Shown here one piece after another: positions 7,945-16,185 of a stretch of DNA of 46,208 bases. Source of the stretch: Bacteroidia bacterium (GTDB lineage: Bacteria > Bacteroidota > Bacteroidia > SpSt-205); assembly GCA_026413325.1 (NCBI GenBank), contig JANZYW010000007.1:6947-53154 (forward strand), written 5' to 3'. How positions within the stretch are numbered: the first letter of the stretch is position 1; each line of letters starts with the position of its first letter. A program made the position numbers and the translations under genes. Below the pieces are notes generated by a model. The model ran no database searches, had not been told where the DNA came from, and worked only from the letters and a program-made list of their open reading frames with translations.

Positions 7945-10900
7945 TTACTGTACCAGCAAGAAGGCCCCCCAGAAATACGGATGAGAGTACTGCTTTCGGA
8001 GCTTTCGCTGGGCGGTTCCCAGGGCTGAGAGGAGTTTCTCTGGATTGAATCGGTATTTGCTCCATGCTTGGTAAAAATGGGTCATCAAGGTGTGTGTGGC
8101 GCGATCTTCTACCTTCCAGAGACTAACCAGGACAGAGCGGGCCCCTGCTTCTATGAAAGCTCTTTGTAACCCATAAAGCCCCTCTCCTGTAATTTCACCC
8201 AAGCCTGTTTCACAGGCAGAGAGGGTGACCAGAGCGGTATTTTCTAAGCGGAGGGTACTTGCTTCCTGAGCGGTGAGAAACCCATCTTCGATTGTATTGA
8301 CTGGGTAGAGGCTATCCCATATGCCCGCTCCACTGAGGAGGAGCCCGCTTTGAAGCATTGCCTGGAGCCCGCTGCCTCCAGAGAAGTAGCCGTGCGTAGC
8401 TATATGAAGAATAAGGGGGTTTTCTATGGTTTTCACGTAGGCCTCACTGGCATCGGAGCCTGTTCGAAAAGGTACTTTTAGGATAGAGGCGACTTGCTCT
8501 GCCTCCTTTTCTGCTCCAGGCAGGGGAGGGATTCCCTCTGGAAAAAGTCTATTTTTTACGCTGCGCACGCCCTCGACGAGTTCGGGAGAGGTCGTTTCAT
8601 AGAAGAGTGGATTTCCCAGTACCACGGATGAAAGGGGGTCTCGACGAAGGGGAGGGGACTCTTTGAGAAGTTGCCGAGTGGTGGTGAGGTACAAAATGCG
8701 ATAGCGGTCAGCAAGGTATTGCTTCCGCTGGGCGTCAAAGAGAGTATTCAAGTTTATCCGATGATAAATCCCATCCGGTGAGAAATAAATGCGTTGAACC
8801 TGTGCAGGCAAGAGGCTGTCCAGAAACTGCCATACCATTTTATACGGCCAGGATGTGGTAGGTGCGCCATCCGGGGAGATTTGTATGCTGTAGGCATTCA
8901 AGGCTTGTTTCTCCCACTTTGAGGACACCCATAGAAAGTGCAGCTTGAGACAGGTTCCTTGAGGGCCTCTGACCAGGAGGAAAAAGAGATATCCCACGTT
9001 ATCTTTCTCTGGAGGAAGCCGTATTACCTCCACAGCGGCTTCTTTTCGAGAAAGCGGCGGGAAGTCAGGACCTGTGGTGGGGATGGGCAAGTAACGGCTT
9101 ATCTCGGGTAGGCGCTGTGCTAATGCTCTTTCTGCTTCGACGACGGCGGCTTGGAGAGAATCTGTTTGATCGGTTTCCTCCTCTTTTGTACGGGAGGCAT
9201 ACACTTCTAATCGGCGGAGCCATTCTTCATACAGTCTCCGAACCGTAGAGTCCGACGAGCTGGAAACCAGACGTTGGATACCCTGAGATGAAGCTAAGAC
9301 CAGGCCTTTCATGCTTCTTGCGACTCGATAGGCCCATATCGTCATTTCGGGATCGGTAGCTCTACCTTCCGCTACGTAGCGCTGGAGCTCGTAGAGATAG
9401 CGCATGAGCGTATTTTGCAGAAGGAGCCGGCGCTGGTGAGCAGAGAGAACGGGGAAGAGCCGCCGAACCACTTCAAAGCAGCGTAAGGAGAGGATTTTGT
9501 ACAGACTATCTGCCTCTCGAGTGGCTCCAGACTGCCAAGCTGCTTTTGCCTTTAGGGAGAGCCAGAAAAGTACTTGTCCGTGGAGTGTATCCATTTGGTT
9601 TTTTCGATAGGCGTATGCTACTCCTTCCAGGAGGGAGTCTGCTATATGGGTTTCTTTTTTATGGAGATACATATGGGCTAAGTTGCAAAGCGTCAGTAGG
9701 TAGCGAAGGTGTAGCTTGCCTAAAGTTTGATCATACGCTCTCAGTACGAGCGTATAAAGAGATTCTGCAGAAAAGTAGCGATGGTGGTCCGCGTGCAGGT
9801 TGGCTAAGTTAGAGAGTACTCTGACGCATTCAGGATGATTTTCCCCCAGGGAACCTTTTTTCATATTGTAAGCCTCTATATAAAGGGACTCGGCTAAGAC
9901 TGGATTTTGCATCTCATCATAGACATTGGCTAAGTTCATCAGCATGCTTGCTACTTCTGGGTGGGTGGGACCGAAAGTGGCCTTATAGATCTCGAGGGCT
10001 TGGGAGTAGGAGCGGTAGGCCTCCTCATAACGGCCTTGGTCGTATTGTAAGGACCCCAAGTTTCCGATCGGGTAGGCTAAGTACAGGTGAGAAGGGCCTA
10101 TAGTCTGGCTGAAAATAAGGATCGTCTGACGATAGAGCGCTTCGGCTTTTTCTACCAGGCCCTTTTCATGGTATAAGTTGGCTAAGTTTTGGGCAGCTAT
10201 AGCTGTGTACAGAGTAGGTGTTTCTGCCCGACGTAGTAGGGTGTAAGCTTCTGTGAGAAGGCTTTCTGCGATGTCGATATTCCCCCATTCGAGGTGGAGA
10301 TTGCCGTGAGCCATGGTGGCCAGGGCATAATCGATGCTGTTTGGACCCAGGCTTGCGCGAAACTTCTCTCGAGCCAAAGTCGAGAAGGAATCGGCTTCGC
10401 TATAAGCCCCCTTTTTCTCACAGAGGTCCGCCAGATTTAGGATAGTGAGCGCTACAGCAGGGTGGGTAGGGAATAAGAGGCGATTCCCTATTTGGAGGGC
10501 TCTGTGAAGGAGCTTTTCTGCTTCTTCTAATCGAGTCTGGTCTGCTCGAAGGGCACCAAGGAGGCGGAGAACCAGCATATAGTCTAATGTCTCGAGGGTT
10601 TTGAAAGAGTCTGTGGCCATAGTGAGCAGTCTTTCCACCTCTTCGTAGTTTCCTTGTCGCCGGTGCAGCGTAGCTTGTACAAGTAAGAAGCGCAGCTTTC
10701 CCACAGGACCGCTCTGAAGGAGAAACTTGGCTGCTTTCTGCAAAAGAGAGTCCGCTTCTTCCCATCGCTGCTCTTCTATGCGGCAAAAAGCCATCCCGGA
10801 AAGGGCCCACATAAGATTTTCTGGATTCGAAGTGCTTGACAGGAGGGCTTCGTATCTTCTATAAGCTTCAGGATAGTTCCCCCACCAGAAGAGGCTGTCC

Positions 10901-10971
10901 GCTTCTGCTTCAGGGGGTGGCTGAGCTCCGAGTAAGCCTGCGACGAGGAAACCTATTAGCTTTCTTCGCAT
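7945..10971 (-). CDS. TPR-repeat CHAT-domain (caspase-like) protein, exported
   Basis: 1008 residues. A short N-terminal signal peptide (MRRKLIGFLVAGLLGAQ) predicts export. Residues ~25-500 are tandem tetratricopeptide repeats of the kinesin-light-chain type, about 42 residues each (NLANLYHEKGLVEKAEALYR, NLGSLQYDQGRYEEAYRSYS). A linker helix region follows. The C-terminal ~300 residues are a CHAT domain with both catalytic residues visible: His in LHIATHGYF (near 860) and Cys in LSACETGLG (near 920). CHAT domains are caspase/separase-related cysteine proteases, usually switched on by partner binding. No substrate or defence partner gene is adjacent, so its role is unknown. It is divergent from lysS. 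A paralogous C-terminal fragment lies at 5635-5850, so the gene family was once duplicated here. Confidence 0.88.
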   Translation of the reverse strand: MRRKLIGFLVAGLLGAQPPPEAEADSLFWWGNYPEAYRRYEALLSSTSNPENLMWALSGMAFCRIEEQRWEEADSLLQKAAKFLLQSGPVGKLRFLLVQATLHRRQGNYEEVERLLTMATDSFKTLETLDYMLVLRLLGALRADQTRLEEAEKLLHRALQIGNRLLFPTHPAVALTILNLADLCEKKGAYSEADSFSTLAREKFRASLGPNSIDYALATMAHGNLHLEWGNIDIAESLLTEAYTLLRRAETPTLYTAIAAQNLANLYHEKGLVEKAEALYRQTILIFSQTIGPSHLYLAYPIGNLGSLQYDQGRYEEAYRSYSQALEIYKATFGPTHPEVASMLMNLANVYDEMQNPVLAESLYIEAYNMKKGSLGENHPECVRVLSNLANLHADHHRYFSAESLYTLVLRAYDQTLGKLHLRYLLTLCNLAHMYLHKKETHIADSLLEGVAYAYRKNQMDTLHGQVLFWLSLKAKAAWQSGATREADSLYKILSLRCFEVVRRLFPVLSAHQRRLLLQNTLMRYLYELQRYVAEGRATDPEMTIWAYRVARSMKGLVLASSQGIQRLVSSSSDSTVRRLYEEWLRRLEVYASRTKEEETDQTDSLQAAVVEAERALAQRLPEISRYLPIPTTGPDFPPLSRKEAAVEVIRLPPEKDNVGYLFFLLVRGPQGTCLKLHFLWVSSKWEKQALNAYSIQISPDGAPTTSWPYKMVWQFLDSLLPAQVQRIYFSPDGIYHRINLNTLFDAQRKQYLADRYRILYLTTTRQLLKESPPLRRDPLSSVVLGNPLFYETTSPELVEGVRSVKNRLFPEGIPPLPGAEKEAEQVASILKVPFRTGSDASEAYVKTIENPLILHIATHGYFSGGSGLQAMLQSGLLLSGAGIWDSLYPVNTIEDGFLTAQEASTLRLENTALVTLSACETGLGEITGEGLYGLQRAFIEAGARSVLVSLWKVEDRATHTLMTHFYQAWSKYRFNPEKLLSALGTAQRKLRKQYSHPYFWGAFLLVQ

Positions 10972-10975
10972 CTTT

Positions 10976-10982
10976 CAAAGTA
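10976..10982 (-). promoter_or_regulatory. TAnTTTG -7-like element (CHAT gene)
   Basis: TACTTTG on the minus strand ends 4 bases before the ATG at 10971. It is one base shorter than the consensus but sits where the other leaderless-type promoters do. Confidence 0.45.
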
Positions 10983-11023
10983 CCGAGAATTTTGCGATAA
11001 TCATTCGGCTGCGTTCGCTGTTG

Positions 11024-11031
11024 TAGGTTTG
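11024..11031 (+). promoter_or_regulatory. TAnnTTTG -7 promoter element (lysS)
   Basis: TAGGTTTG ends 5 bases before the lysS ATG, which predicts transcription starting at or next to the start codon. Confidence 0.6.
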
Positions 11032-11036
11032 CCCTT

Positions 11037-12539
11037 ATGGATCCGATTCGAAGAGCGAAGATAGAAGAGCTGCGCCGATTAGGGATAGATCCTTTTCCTA
11101 CCGAGCCTTTCCAGACCAATACCACCGCAGCGGAGATTCTCCGGTACTATCCTCAGCAGAAGCTGGACTTCAAGGCGGTGCGCATAGCGGGCCGCCTTTG
11201 GAGGAAAAGACTGATGGGTAAGGCGTCTTTTGCTGTACTGAGAGATGAGACTGGTGACATTCAGCTGTATTTTCAGAGAGATGATTTTTTGGATAAACCT
11301 GAAATGTATGACAGTGTATTTAAGAAGCTTCTCGATTTAGGTGATATTATTGGCGTAGAAGGATTCGTTTTTACTACCAAAACGGGGGAGATAACTATCC
11401 ACGTACGACACTTTCGGCTTCTCTCTAAGTGTTTGCGTTCCCTCCCTATCGAGAAGGAAACTGAGGAGAGGACCTACGCGGCTTTCACTGATCCAGAGCT
11501 GCGATATCGGATGCGGTATGTGGATCTCATCGTACATCCGGGGGTGCGTGAACTTTTTCGAAGACGTACGGCTATCGTGCAAGCGATTCGTGATTTCTTC
11601 AATGCGAAAGGCTATCTGGAAGTAGAGACTCCTATCCTTCAGCCAGTGTATGGAGGGGCTTTTGCTCGTCCTTTTGTCACCCATCATCACGCGCTAAATA
11701 TGGAGCTTTTCCTCCGCATTTCGAATGAGCTCTATCTAAAGAGGCTTATTGTAGGTGGTTATACAGGTGTATATGAGTTTTCTAAAGATTTTCGTAATGA
11801 AGGCATAGATAGGTATCATAATCCAGAGTTTACGCAAGTGGAGCTATATGTGGCTTTTCAGGATTACTATTGGATGATGGAGCTGGTAGAGCAGCTTCTG
11901 GAGGGTGTGGTACGAAAAGTAGTGGGAAACTTGAGACTTTCATATGAAGGCCGGGAGATAGATTTCACGGCTCCTTTTGCTCGTATGCGGTACTATGAGG
12001 CCTTAGAGAGAGAGGTAGGAAAAGATGTGAGACGCCTTTCTGAGAGAGAGCTGATTCAGCTCCTCCATGAGCGAAATATCCCTCTGCCGGAGCCTCCCTA
12101 TGAACGCATAGACCTTGTCTCTCAGCTATTTGACAAGCTCGTGGAGCCTGCCTGTATCCAGCCTACTTTCATTCTCGACTATCCGGTAGAGGTAAGCCCT
12201 CTTGCTAAGCGGCATCGGTCCGAGGAGGGCGTAGTAGAGCGCTTTGAGCTCATCGTGGCAGGTAAAGAACTGGCAAATGCCTATTCAGAGCTGAACGACC
12301 CTTTAGATCAGCGGGAGCGGCTCGAGCGACAAGCCGCACTTCGAGCTGCGGGAGGGTTGGAAGCGATGCCGATGGACGAGGACTTTTTGCGAGCGCTGGA
12401 GTATGGATTACCCCCCACTGCGGGATTAGGATTGGGCATCGATCGCTTGACCATGATCTTATGTGATGCTCCGAGCATTCAAGAAGTACTGCTTTTTCCT
12501 CTCCTCCGTCCCGAGCCCCCTCTCGAAGCTGATAGGTAG
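11037..12539 (+). CDS. lysS: Lysyl-tRNA synthetase, class II
   Basis: 500 residues, the usual length. Residues ~50-150 form the OB-fold anticodon-binding domain (VRIAGRLWRKRLMGKASFAV). The class II catalytic core follows, with motif 1 around GYLEVETPILQPVYGGAFARPF, motif 2 YEFSKDFRNEGIDRYHNPEF and motif 3 GLGLGIDRLTMIL. It charges tRNA-Lys in the cytoplasm. The start ATG fits the family N-terminus (MDPIRRAKIEELRRLGIDPF) and has TAGGTTTG just upstream. It appears monocistronic; the CHAT gene diverges from it and a pseudogene follows. Nothing unusual is seen in the protein. Confidence 0.97.
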   Translation: MDPIRRAKIEELRRLGIDPFPTEPFQTNTTAAEILRYYPQQKLDFKAVRIAGRLWRKRLMGKASFAVLRDETGDIQLYFQRDDFLDKPEMYDSVFKKLLDLGDIIGVEGFVFTTKTGEITIHVRHFRLLSKCLRSLPIEKETEERTYAAFTDPELRYRMRYVDLIVHPGVRELFRRRTAIVQAIRDFFNAKGYLEVETPILQPVYGGAFARPFVTHHHALNMELFLRISNELYLKRLIVGGYTGVYEFSKDFRNEGIDRYHNPEFTQVELYVAFQDYYWMMELVEQLLEGVVRKVVGNLRLSYEGREIDFTAPFARMRYYEALEREVGKDVRRLSERELIQLLHERNIPLPEPPYERIDLVSQLFDKLVEPACIQPTFILDYPVEVSPLAKRHRSEEGVVERFELIVAGKELANAYSELNDPLDQRERLERQAALRAAGGLEAMPMDEDFLRALEYGLPPTAGLGLGIDRLTMILCDAPSIQEVLLFPLLRPEPPLEADR

Positions 12540-12680
12540 GCTCTGTCCTGTAGAGCTATGCGATTGGTCTCAAAATGCCGTGTGTGAGCCTTAGGAGGGT
12601 CACCTATAGGAAGAAAAGATTTATTTCCGGTAAGACCTTCCCCGTGGCGTTCTGATAGTTGTGCGGAAGCCAAAAGATTG

Positions 12681-12688
12681 TATATTTG
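12681..12688 (+). promoter_or_regulatory. TAnnTTTG -7 promoter element (DUF3782-type pseudogene)
   Basis: TATATTTG ends 3 bases before the ATG at 12692. It marks that ATG as the original start, rather than the ATG at 12659 in the ORF track. Confidence 0.55.
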
Positions 12689-12691
12689 TGT

Positions 12692-13421
12692 ATGGCTCTT
12701 CCTATGACCATAGAGGAGGCGAAGGAGCTCATCAAGGAGTTCTTGCGGGAGCCTGAGCTGCGTAAGCTCGTAGAACAGGAGCTTTCGCAGTACTTTGCGT
12801 TGAAGGAGCCTACGGAGCTGCGTATCGATCGTTTGTATCAGGAGTTGGTTCGGCTCCGAGAAGAGAGTGAGCGTCGGTGGGAGGTATTTGAGTCGGAGCT
12901 GAAGGCGCTTCGGGTTCGGATGGAGGAGAAAGATGCAGAGTACCAGCGTCGATGGGAGGAACAGAATGCGGAGTACCAGCGTCGATGGGAGAAGCATGAA
13001 AAGCATTTAGAAGAGCACTACCGAGAACTAGTGGAGCTTCGTAAGCTATTCAAAGAATGTAGGGGCTATCGGGGATCGCTGGGGCTATCGAATGGAGCAT
13101 ACCTTTCGTGAGACTATCAAAGGTATTTTAGAGAGGCAATCTGGCGTGAAGGTCGAGCGGTATATTCAGAAAGATACAGACGGCTTTGTTTTTGGCAGGC
13201 CGGCTCCTATTCGAAATGGGGGAGTGATCGCCGCTGAGATTAAGTCGTCTATGGATGAGGATGCGGTGTATGTCTTTTTGCGGAAGGTAGAGTTCTATGA
13301 ACGACGAGAGGGAGTGAAGGTTCAACGTCGGATTGTCATATCTCCGATGATCTATCCCGAAGCGCTCCGGGTGGCCGAAGCGGAGGGGGTCGAAGTGTAC
13401 AGTTATCCCGAGGAGCTGTAG
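12692..13421 (+). pseudogene. Broken coiled-coil PD-(D/E)XK nuclease-like gene (DUF3782 type)
   Basis: Two overlapping frames make up one gene. The first (12692-13111) begins MALPMTIEEAKELIKEFLRE and is a charged coiled coil with an 11-residue repeat, ending near LFKECRGYRGSLG. The second (13092-13421) continues MEHTFRETIKGILERQSGVK to AAEIKSSMDEDAVYVFLRK and VEVYSYPEEL. As I recall the family, both halves are one protein joined through GALGARWG-like sequence, with a segment like PVEIDVVIRNG before AAEIKSS. Here the join is out of frame. PAPIRNGGVIAAEIKSS also lacks the segment that would carry the catalytic aspartate. Two independent lesions argue for a dead gene. The family is a predicted nuclease of unknown role, common in thermophiles. 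The promoter is still visible. Confidence 0.72.
12935..13000 (+). repeat. Two-copy 33-base tandem repeat in the coiled coil
   Basis: Two adjacent 33-base units encode AEYQRRWEEQN and AEYQRRWEKHE. The 11-codon period fits a coiled coil and looks like a recent internal duplication. Confidence 0.8.
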
Positions 13422-13483
13422 TCAGCTTCTCTTTTCTCAGGGGTAGGGCATCGCATGTCTGATGGACTGGAAGGGGGGTAAGG

Positions 13484-14581
13484 TTATGGGCTAATGAGGA
13501 GTCCAGCTCGAACTCGCTCCAAGAACTCGTCAAATATAGCGTGGCTATCATGGGGTCCTGGGCAGGCTTCTGGGTGATATTGAACACCTTGAAGGGGGAG
13601 GTATTTATGTACGAAGCCTTCCACGGTATGGTCATTGAGATTGATATGGGAGAGTAAAAGGTCGGGATGCGCTTTGAGTACTTCTTTCTCGATAGCGAAT
13701 CCGTGATTTTGAGAAGTGATGGATAGCTTCCCTGTTCGTAAATCTTTCACGGGATGGTTACTTCCCCGATGTCCATACAAGAGCTTGTAGGTAGGCACAT
13801 GAAGGGCTAAGCTCAAGATTTGGTGTCCTAAGCATATCCCCAGGATAGGCTTTCGAGTTTCTATGATGTGTCTGGCAGTTTCCACTGCGTAAGGCATGGC
13901 GGCGGGGTCACCAGGGCCATTGGAGAGGAGGAAACCCGAAGGTTCAAATACAGAAAGTTCCCTCCAGGAAGTAGATGCCGGGAAGACTCCCACGCAGGCC
14001 CCTCTCTGTACGAGGTGGTCTATAATCGCTTTTTTGACGCCAAAGTCCAGGAGGGCTATCCGTGGACCGTTGGCATCACCCAGTACGTAGGGTTTTGGAG
14101 TAGTTACCTGAGAGGCCAGTTCTTGTCCATTCATAGGAGGGTAGGCTGCTAACTGAGCCCTAAGCTCTTCGGTGGGAGGGTTTGTGCTGATGAGGGCGTT
14201 TTGAGCGCCTCGTTGTCGAATGCGTCGTACCAGTGCGCGGGTGTCGATACCTGCAATAGCTGGAATGTTATGCATCCGGAGATATTCTGGGAGGCCTACT
14301 GCCCGTCCAGGTCTACTGAAAAAACTACTAATGTGTCGAGCCACGAGCCCCTGTATGGTAGGTTTCTCATGTTGCCATTCTTCCGCGGCGGTGCCATAGT
14401 TGCCTATATGGGGTAGTGTCATGATGAGGATCTGTCCGTAGTAAGAGGGGTCAGTAAATATCTCGGGGTAGCCAGTAAGGGCGGTATGAAATACGATTTC
14501 TCCGATGTATGTTCCTTCTGCCCCTACTGAGATTCCCTCTGCTTGCCAGCCGTCTGCGAGAAGGAGATAGGCTTTTTTCAT
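13484..14581 (-). CDS. carA: Carbamoyl-phosphate synthase small subunit
   Basis: 365 residues, normal length. The N-terminal CPSase domain starts MKKAYLLLADGWQAEG and contains FHTALTGYPEIFTDPSY. The C-terminal class I glutamine amidotransferase has the nucleophile Cys in ILGICLGHQ and the His-x-Glu pair in VQYHPEACPGPHDS. It releases ammonia from glutamine for carbamoyl phosphate, feeding pyrimidine and arginine synthesis; the large subunit CarB is not in the window. The ATG lies 4 bases after the nuoE stop, so it is the second gene of a nuoE-carA operon, an odd pairing. No attenuator or PyrR-like site was recognised. Confidence 0.96.
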   Translation of the reverse strand: MKKAYLLLADGWQAEGISVGAEGTYIGEIVFHTALTGYPEIFTDPSYYGQILIMTLPHIGNYGTAAEEWQHEKPTIQGLVARHISSFFSRPGRAVGLPEYLRMHNIPAIAGIDTRALVRRIRQRGAQNALISTNPPTEELRAQLAAYPPMNGQELASQVTTPKPYVLGDANGPRIALLDFGVKKAIIDHLVQRGACVGVFPASTSWRELSVFEPSGFLLSNGPGDPAAMPYAVETARHIIETRKPILGICLGHQILSLALHVPTYKLLYGHRGSNHPVKDLRTGKLSITSQNHGFAIEKEVLKAHPDLLLSHINLNDHTVEGFVHKYLPLQGVQYHPEACPGPHDSHAIFDEFLERVRAGLLISP

Positions 14582-14585
14582 TTTG

Positions 14586-15113
14586 TCAGTCGGGGTTGCG
14601 AATCGGAACGGACTCGAAGGGGGGAAGCTCCCCTTTTCGGAGAGAATCTAAAATAGCATCCAGTTTGTGAGGGGTAACGGAAAAAACCATTCGTCGTCCC
14701 TCTATTTGTACAGCGGGAGCCGTATCACATGCTCCGAGGCATTCTGCCTCTCGAAACCAGAAAAGCCCATCGGGGCTAACGCCCTCTTGGTTTAGGGAGA
14801 GGCTTTCTTCTGCATAGTCCCATAGTTCTCGTCCTCCACACTCTCCACAGGTGAAGCATGTACAGATTTCTATGAGCCATTTTCCCTTTCGTTGGGTGAG
14901 ATACATAGTGTAGAAAGTGGCGACGCCTTCTACGTGGGCGTAAGGGAGTCCTAACGTTTCTGCGACCAGGCGGAGGATAGGAGGAGTTAGTTCTCCGAAT
15001 TTCTCTTGGGCGAGCCACAGCGTAGGCATGACGGCACTCTGGCGGGTGGGATATTTTCGACAGAAGGCTTCTATCTGATTTTTCTCAGCTGGGGAGAAAG
15101 TGGGTGTATCCAT
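14586..15113 (-). CDS. nuoE: NuoE-like [2Fe-2S] subunit (24 kDa NADH dehydrogenase family)
   Basis: 175 residues. The helical N-terminus (FCRKYPTRQSAVMPTLWLAQ) and thioredoxin-like C-terminal domain match NuoE. Four cysteines for the [2Fe-2S] cluster are visible: ICTCFTCGE supplies two (with an extra Cys), and ECLGACDTAP supplies two. GVATFYTMY is a conserved family stretch. In complex I or related diaphorases it sits next to NuoF and passes electrons from NADH. Here neither nuoF nor any other nuo gene is adjacent; carA follows instead. It could serve complex I encoded elsewhere or another NAD-linked enzyme. TAGCTTTG lies 5 bases upstream of the ATG, divergent from the sugar kinase promoter. 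Confidence 0.9.
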   Translation of the reverse strand: MDTPTFSPAEKNQIEAFCRKYPTRQSAVMPTLWLAQEKFGELTPPILRLVAETLGLPYAHVEGVATFYTMYLTQRKGKWLIEICTCFTCGECGGRELWDYAEESLSLNQEGVSPDGLFWFREAECLGACDTAPAVQIEGRRMVFSVTPHKLDAILDSLRKGELPPFESVPIRNPD

Positions 15114-15118
15114 TTTGG

Positions 15119-15126
15119 CAAAGCTA
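15119..15126 (-). promoter_or_regulatory. TAnnTTTG -7 promoter element (nuoE-carA)
   Basis: TAGCTTTG on the minus strand ends 5 bases before the nuoE ATG. Only 13 bases separate it from the opposing element at 15140-15147. Confidence 0.6.
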
Positions 15127-15139
15127 CATAACGTGCTGC

Positions 15140-15147
15140 TAACTTTG
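15140..15147 (+). promoter_or_regulatory. TAnnTTTG -7 promoter element (PfkB kinase)
   Basis: TAACTTTG ends 4 bases before the kinase ATG. The upstream -33 region of each promoter in this pair would fall on or beyond the other promoter's -7 box. Confidence 0.6.
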
Positions 15148-15151
15148 CCCG

Positions 15152-16078
15152 ATGCAGCTTGTCGTAGCTGGTACGATGGCCTTGGATACGATTGAAACTC
15201 CTTTTGGTCGAGCGGAGCGGGTGGTCGGGGGAGCCGCTACCTACATCGCATTGGCCGCTTCCTACTTTACTCGGCCGATAGGGGTCGTCTCCATCATTGG
15301 CACAGATTATCCCTCTGAGATGCAGATAGAGCTGGAGCGCCGGGGAGTGGATTTATCTGGCGTAGTTCGTCATCTAACCCGTCCCTCTTTCTTCTGGGCG
15401 GGTCGGTACCATGCAGATATGCAGAGCCGAGACACTTTAGAGACGCAGCTCAACGTCTTAGAAGAGTTTCCCCAGACGGTCCCTCTCTCCTATCAGAGTG
15501 CCTCTTTTCTTCTTTTAGGAAACTTAGATCCGAAGCTTCAAAAGCGGATTTATGACCAGATATCTCCACGTCCTCTGGTCGTCCTATTGGATACGATGAA
15601 TTTCTGGATCCATGGCTCCAGAGAGGCACTGGAAGAGATCATTGCGGAGGTAGATATTCTTTCCCTCAACGATGAGGAGGTTCGTCAGTTAGCAGGGGAC
15701 TACTCGCTGCGCCGCTGTGCTCGTACTTTACTCGCAAAGGGACCTCGTTATCTTCTCGTCAAGAAAGGAGAAAATGGAGCTCTTCTTTTTTCTCGAGAAG
15801 GAGAAACCTACTTTTTCCCTGCCTATCCTTTGGAGGAAGTGTTTGACCCGACAGGAGCAGGGGATACCTTCGCGGGGGCACTCATGGGATATATCGCCAG
15901 TCAGGGAGAGCTGTCGATAGAGGTCCTCAAGGAAGCGATCGTGCAGGGGACAGTCTTAGCGAGTATGTGTGTGGAGCGTTTCGGTCCCGAAGCCTTGCTC
16001 TCGGCATCCAGAGAAGAGATAGAGCGGCGACGGGAGCAGCTTATCCGAATGAGTCACTTTATTCGTGTACCGACTTGA
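15152..16078 (+). CDS. PfkB/ribokinase-family sugar kinase
   Basis: 308 residues. The N-terminal GG motif region reads VVGGAATYIALAASYF, and the C-terminal PfkB signature is intact in FDPTGAGDTFAGALMGYIA, whose Asp is the catalytic base. The fold phosphorylates sugars, nucleosides or related hydroxyls with ATP. The protein resembles the ribokinase/adenosine kinase-like members often labelled 'sugar kinase' in Bacteroidota. The substrate cannot be read from the sequence. It appears to be monocistronic, divergent from nuoE with only 38 bases between the start codons. A weak hairpin follows the gene. Confidence 0.9.
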   Translation: MQLVVAGTMALDTIETPFGRAERVVGGAATYIALAASYFTRPIGVVSIIGTDYPSEMQIELERRGVDLSGVVRHLTRPSFFWAGRYHADMQSRDTLETQLNVLEEFPQTVPLSYQSASFLLLGNLDPKLQKRIYDQISPRPLVVLLDTMNFWIHGSREALEEIIAEVDILSLNDEEVRQLAGDYSLRRCARTLLAKGPRYLLVKKGENGALLFSREGETYFFPAYPLEEVFDPTGAGDTFAGALMGYIASQGELSIEVLKEAIVQGTVLASMCVERFGPEALLSASREEIERRREQLIRMSHFIRVPT

Positions 16079-16158
16079 GGGTTTGCTAAGGGATAAATAT
16101 CAGGTGGGGTCAGGGAAGAAGAGATTCAAAAGGGGCTGAGGAAATAAAGACACAAGGA

Positions 16159-16175
16159 GAGGCCTTGAGCGCCTC
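16159..16175. terminator. Possible hairpin between convergent genes
   Basis: GAGGC, a 7-base loop, then GCCTC forms a 5 bp perfect stem between the convergent kinase and the 830-residue protein gene. The T-tract is poor on both sides, so terminator function is uncertain. Confidence 0.3.
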
Positions 16176-16185
16176 AGGTTCATTT

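Noticed and set aside
12935-13000. Possible CRISPR or other spaced repeat
   Set aside because: Only two directly adjacent 33-base copies within a coding frame; it is a coiled-coil duplication.
12479-13006. 175-codon minus-strand ORF (leucine-rich, MLLPSTLVLRIL-like)
   Set aside because: It is the antisense of the repetitive coiled-coil region of the DUF3782-type pseudogene; the low-complexity look comes from that repeat.
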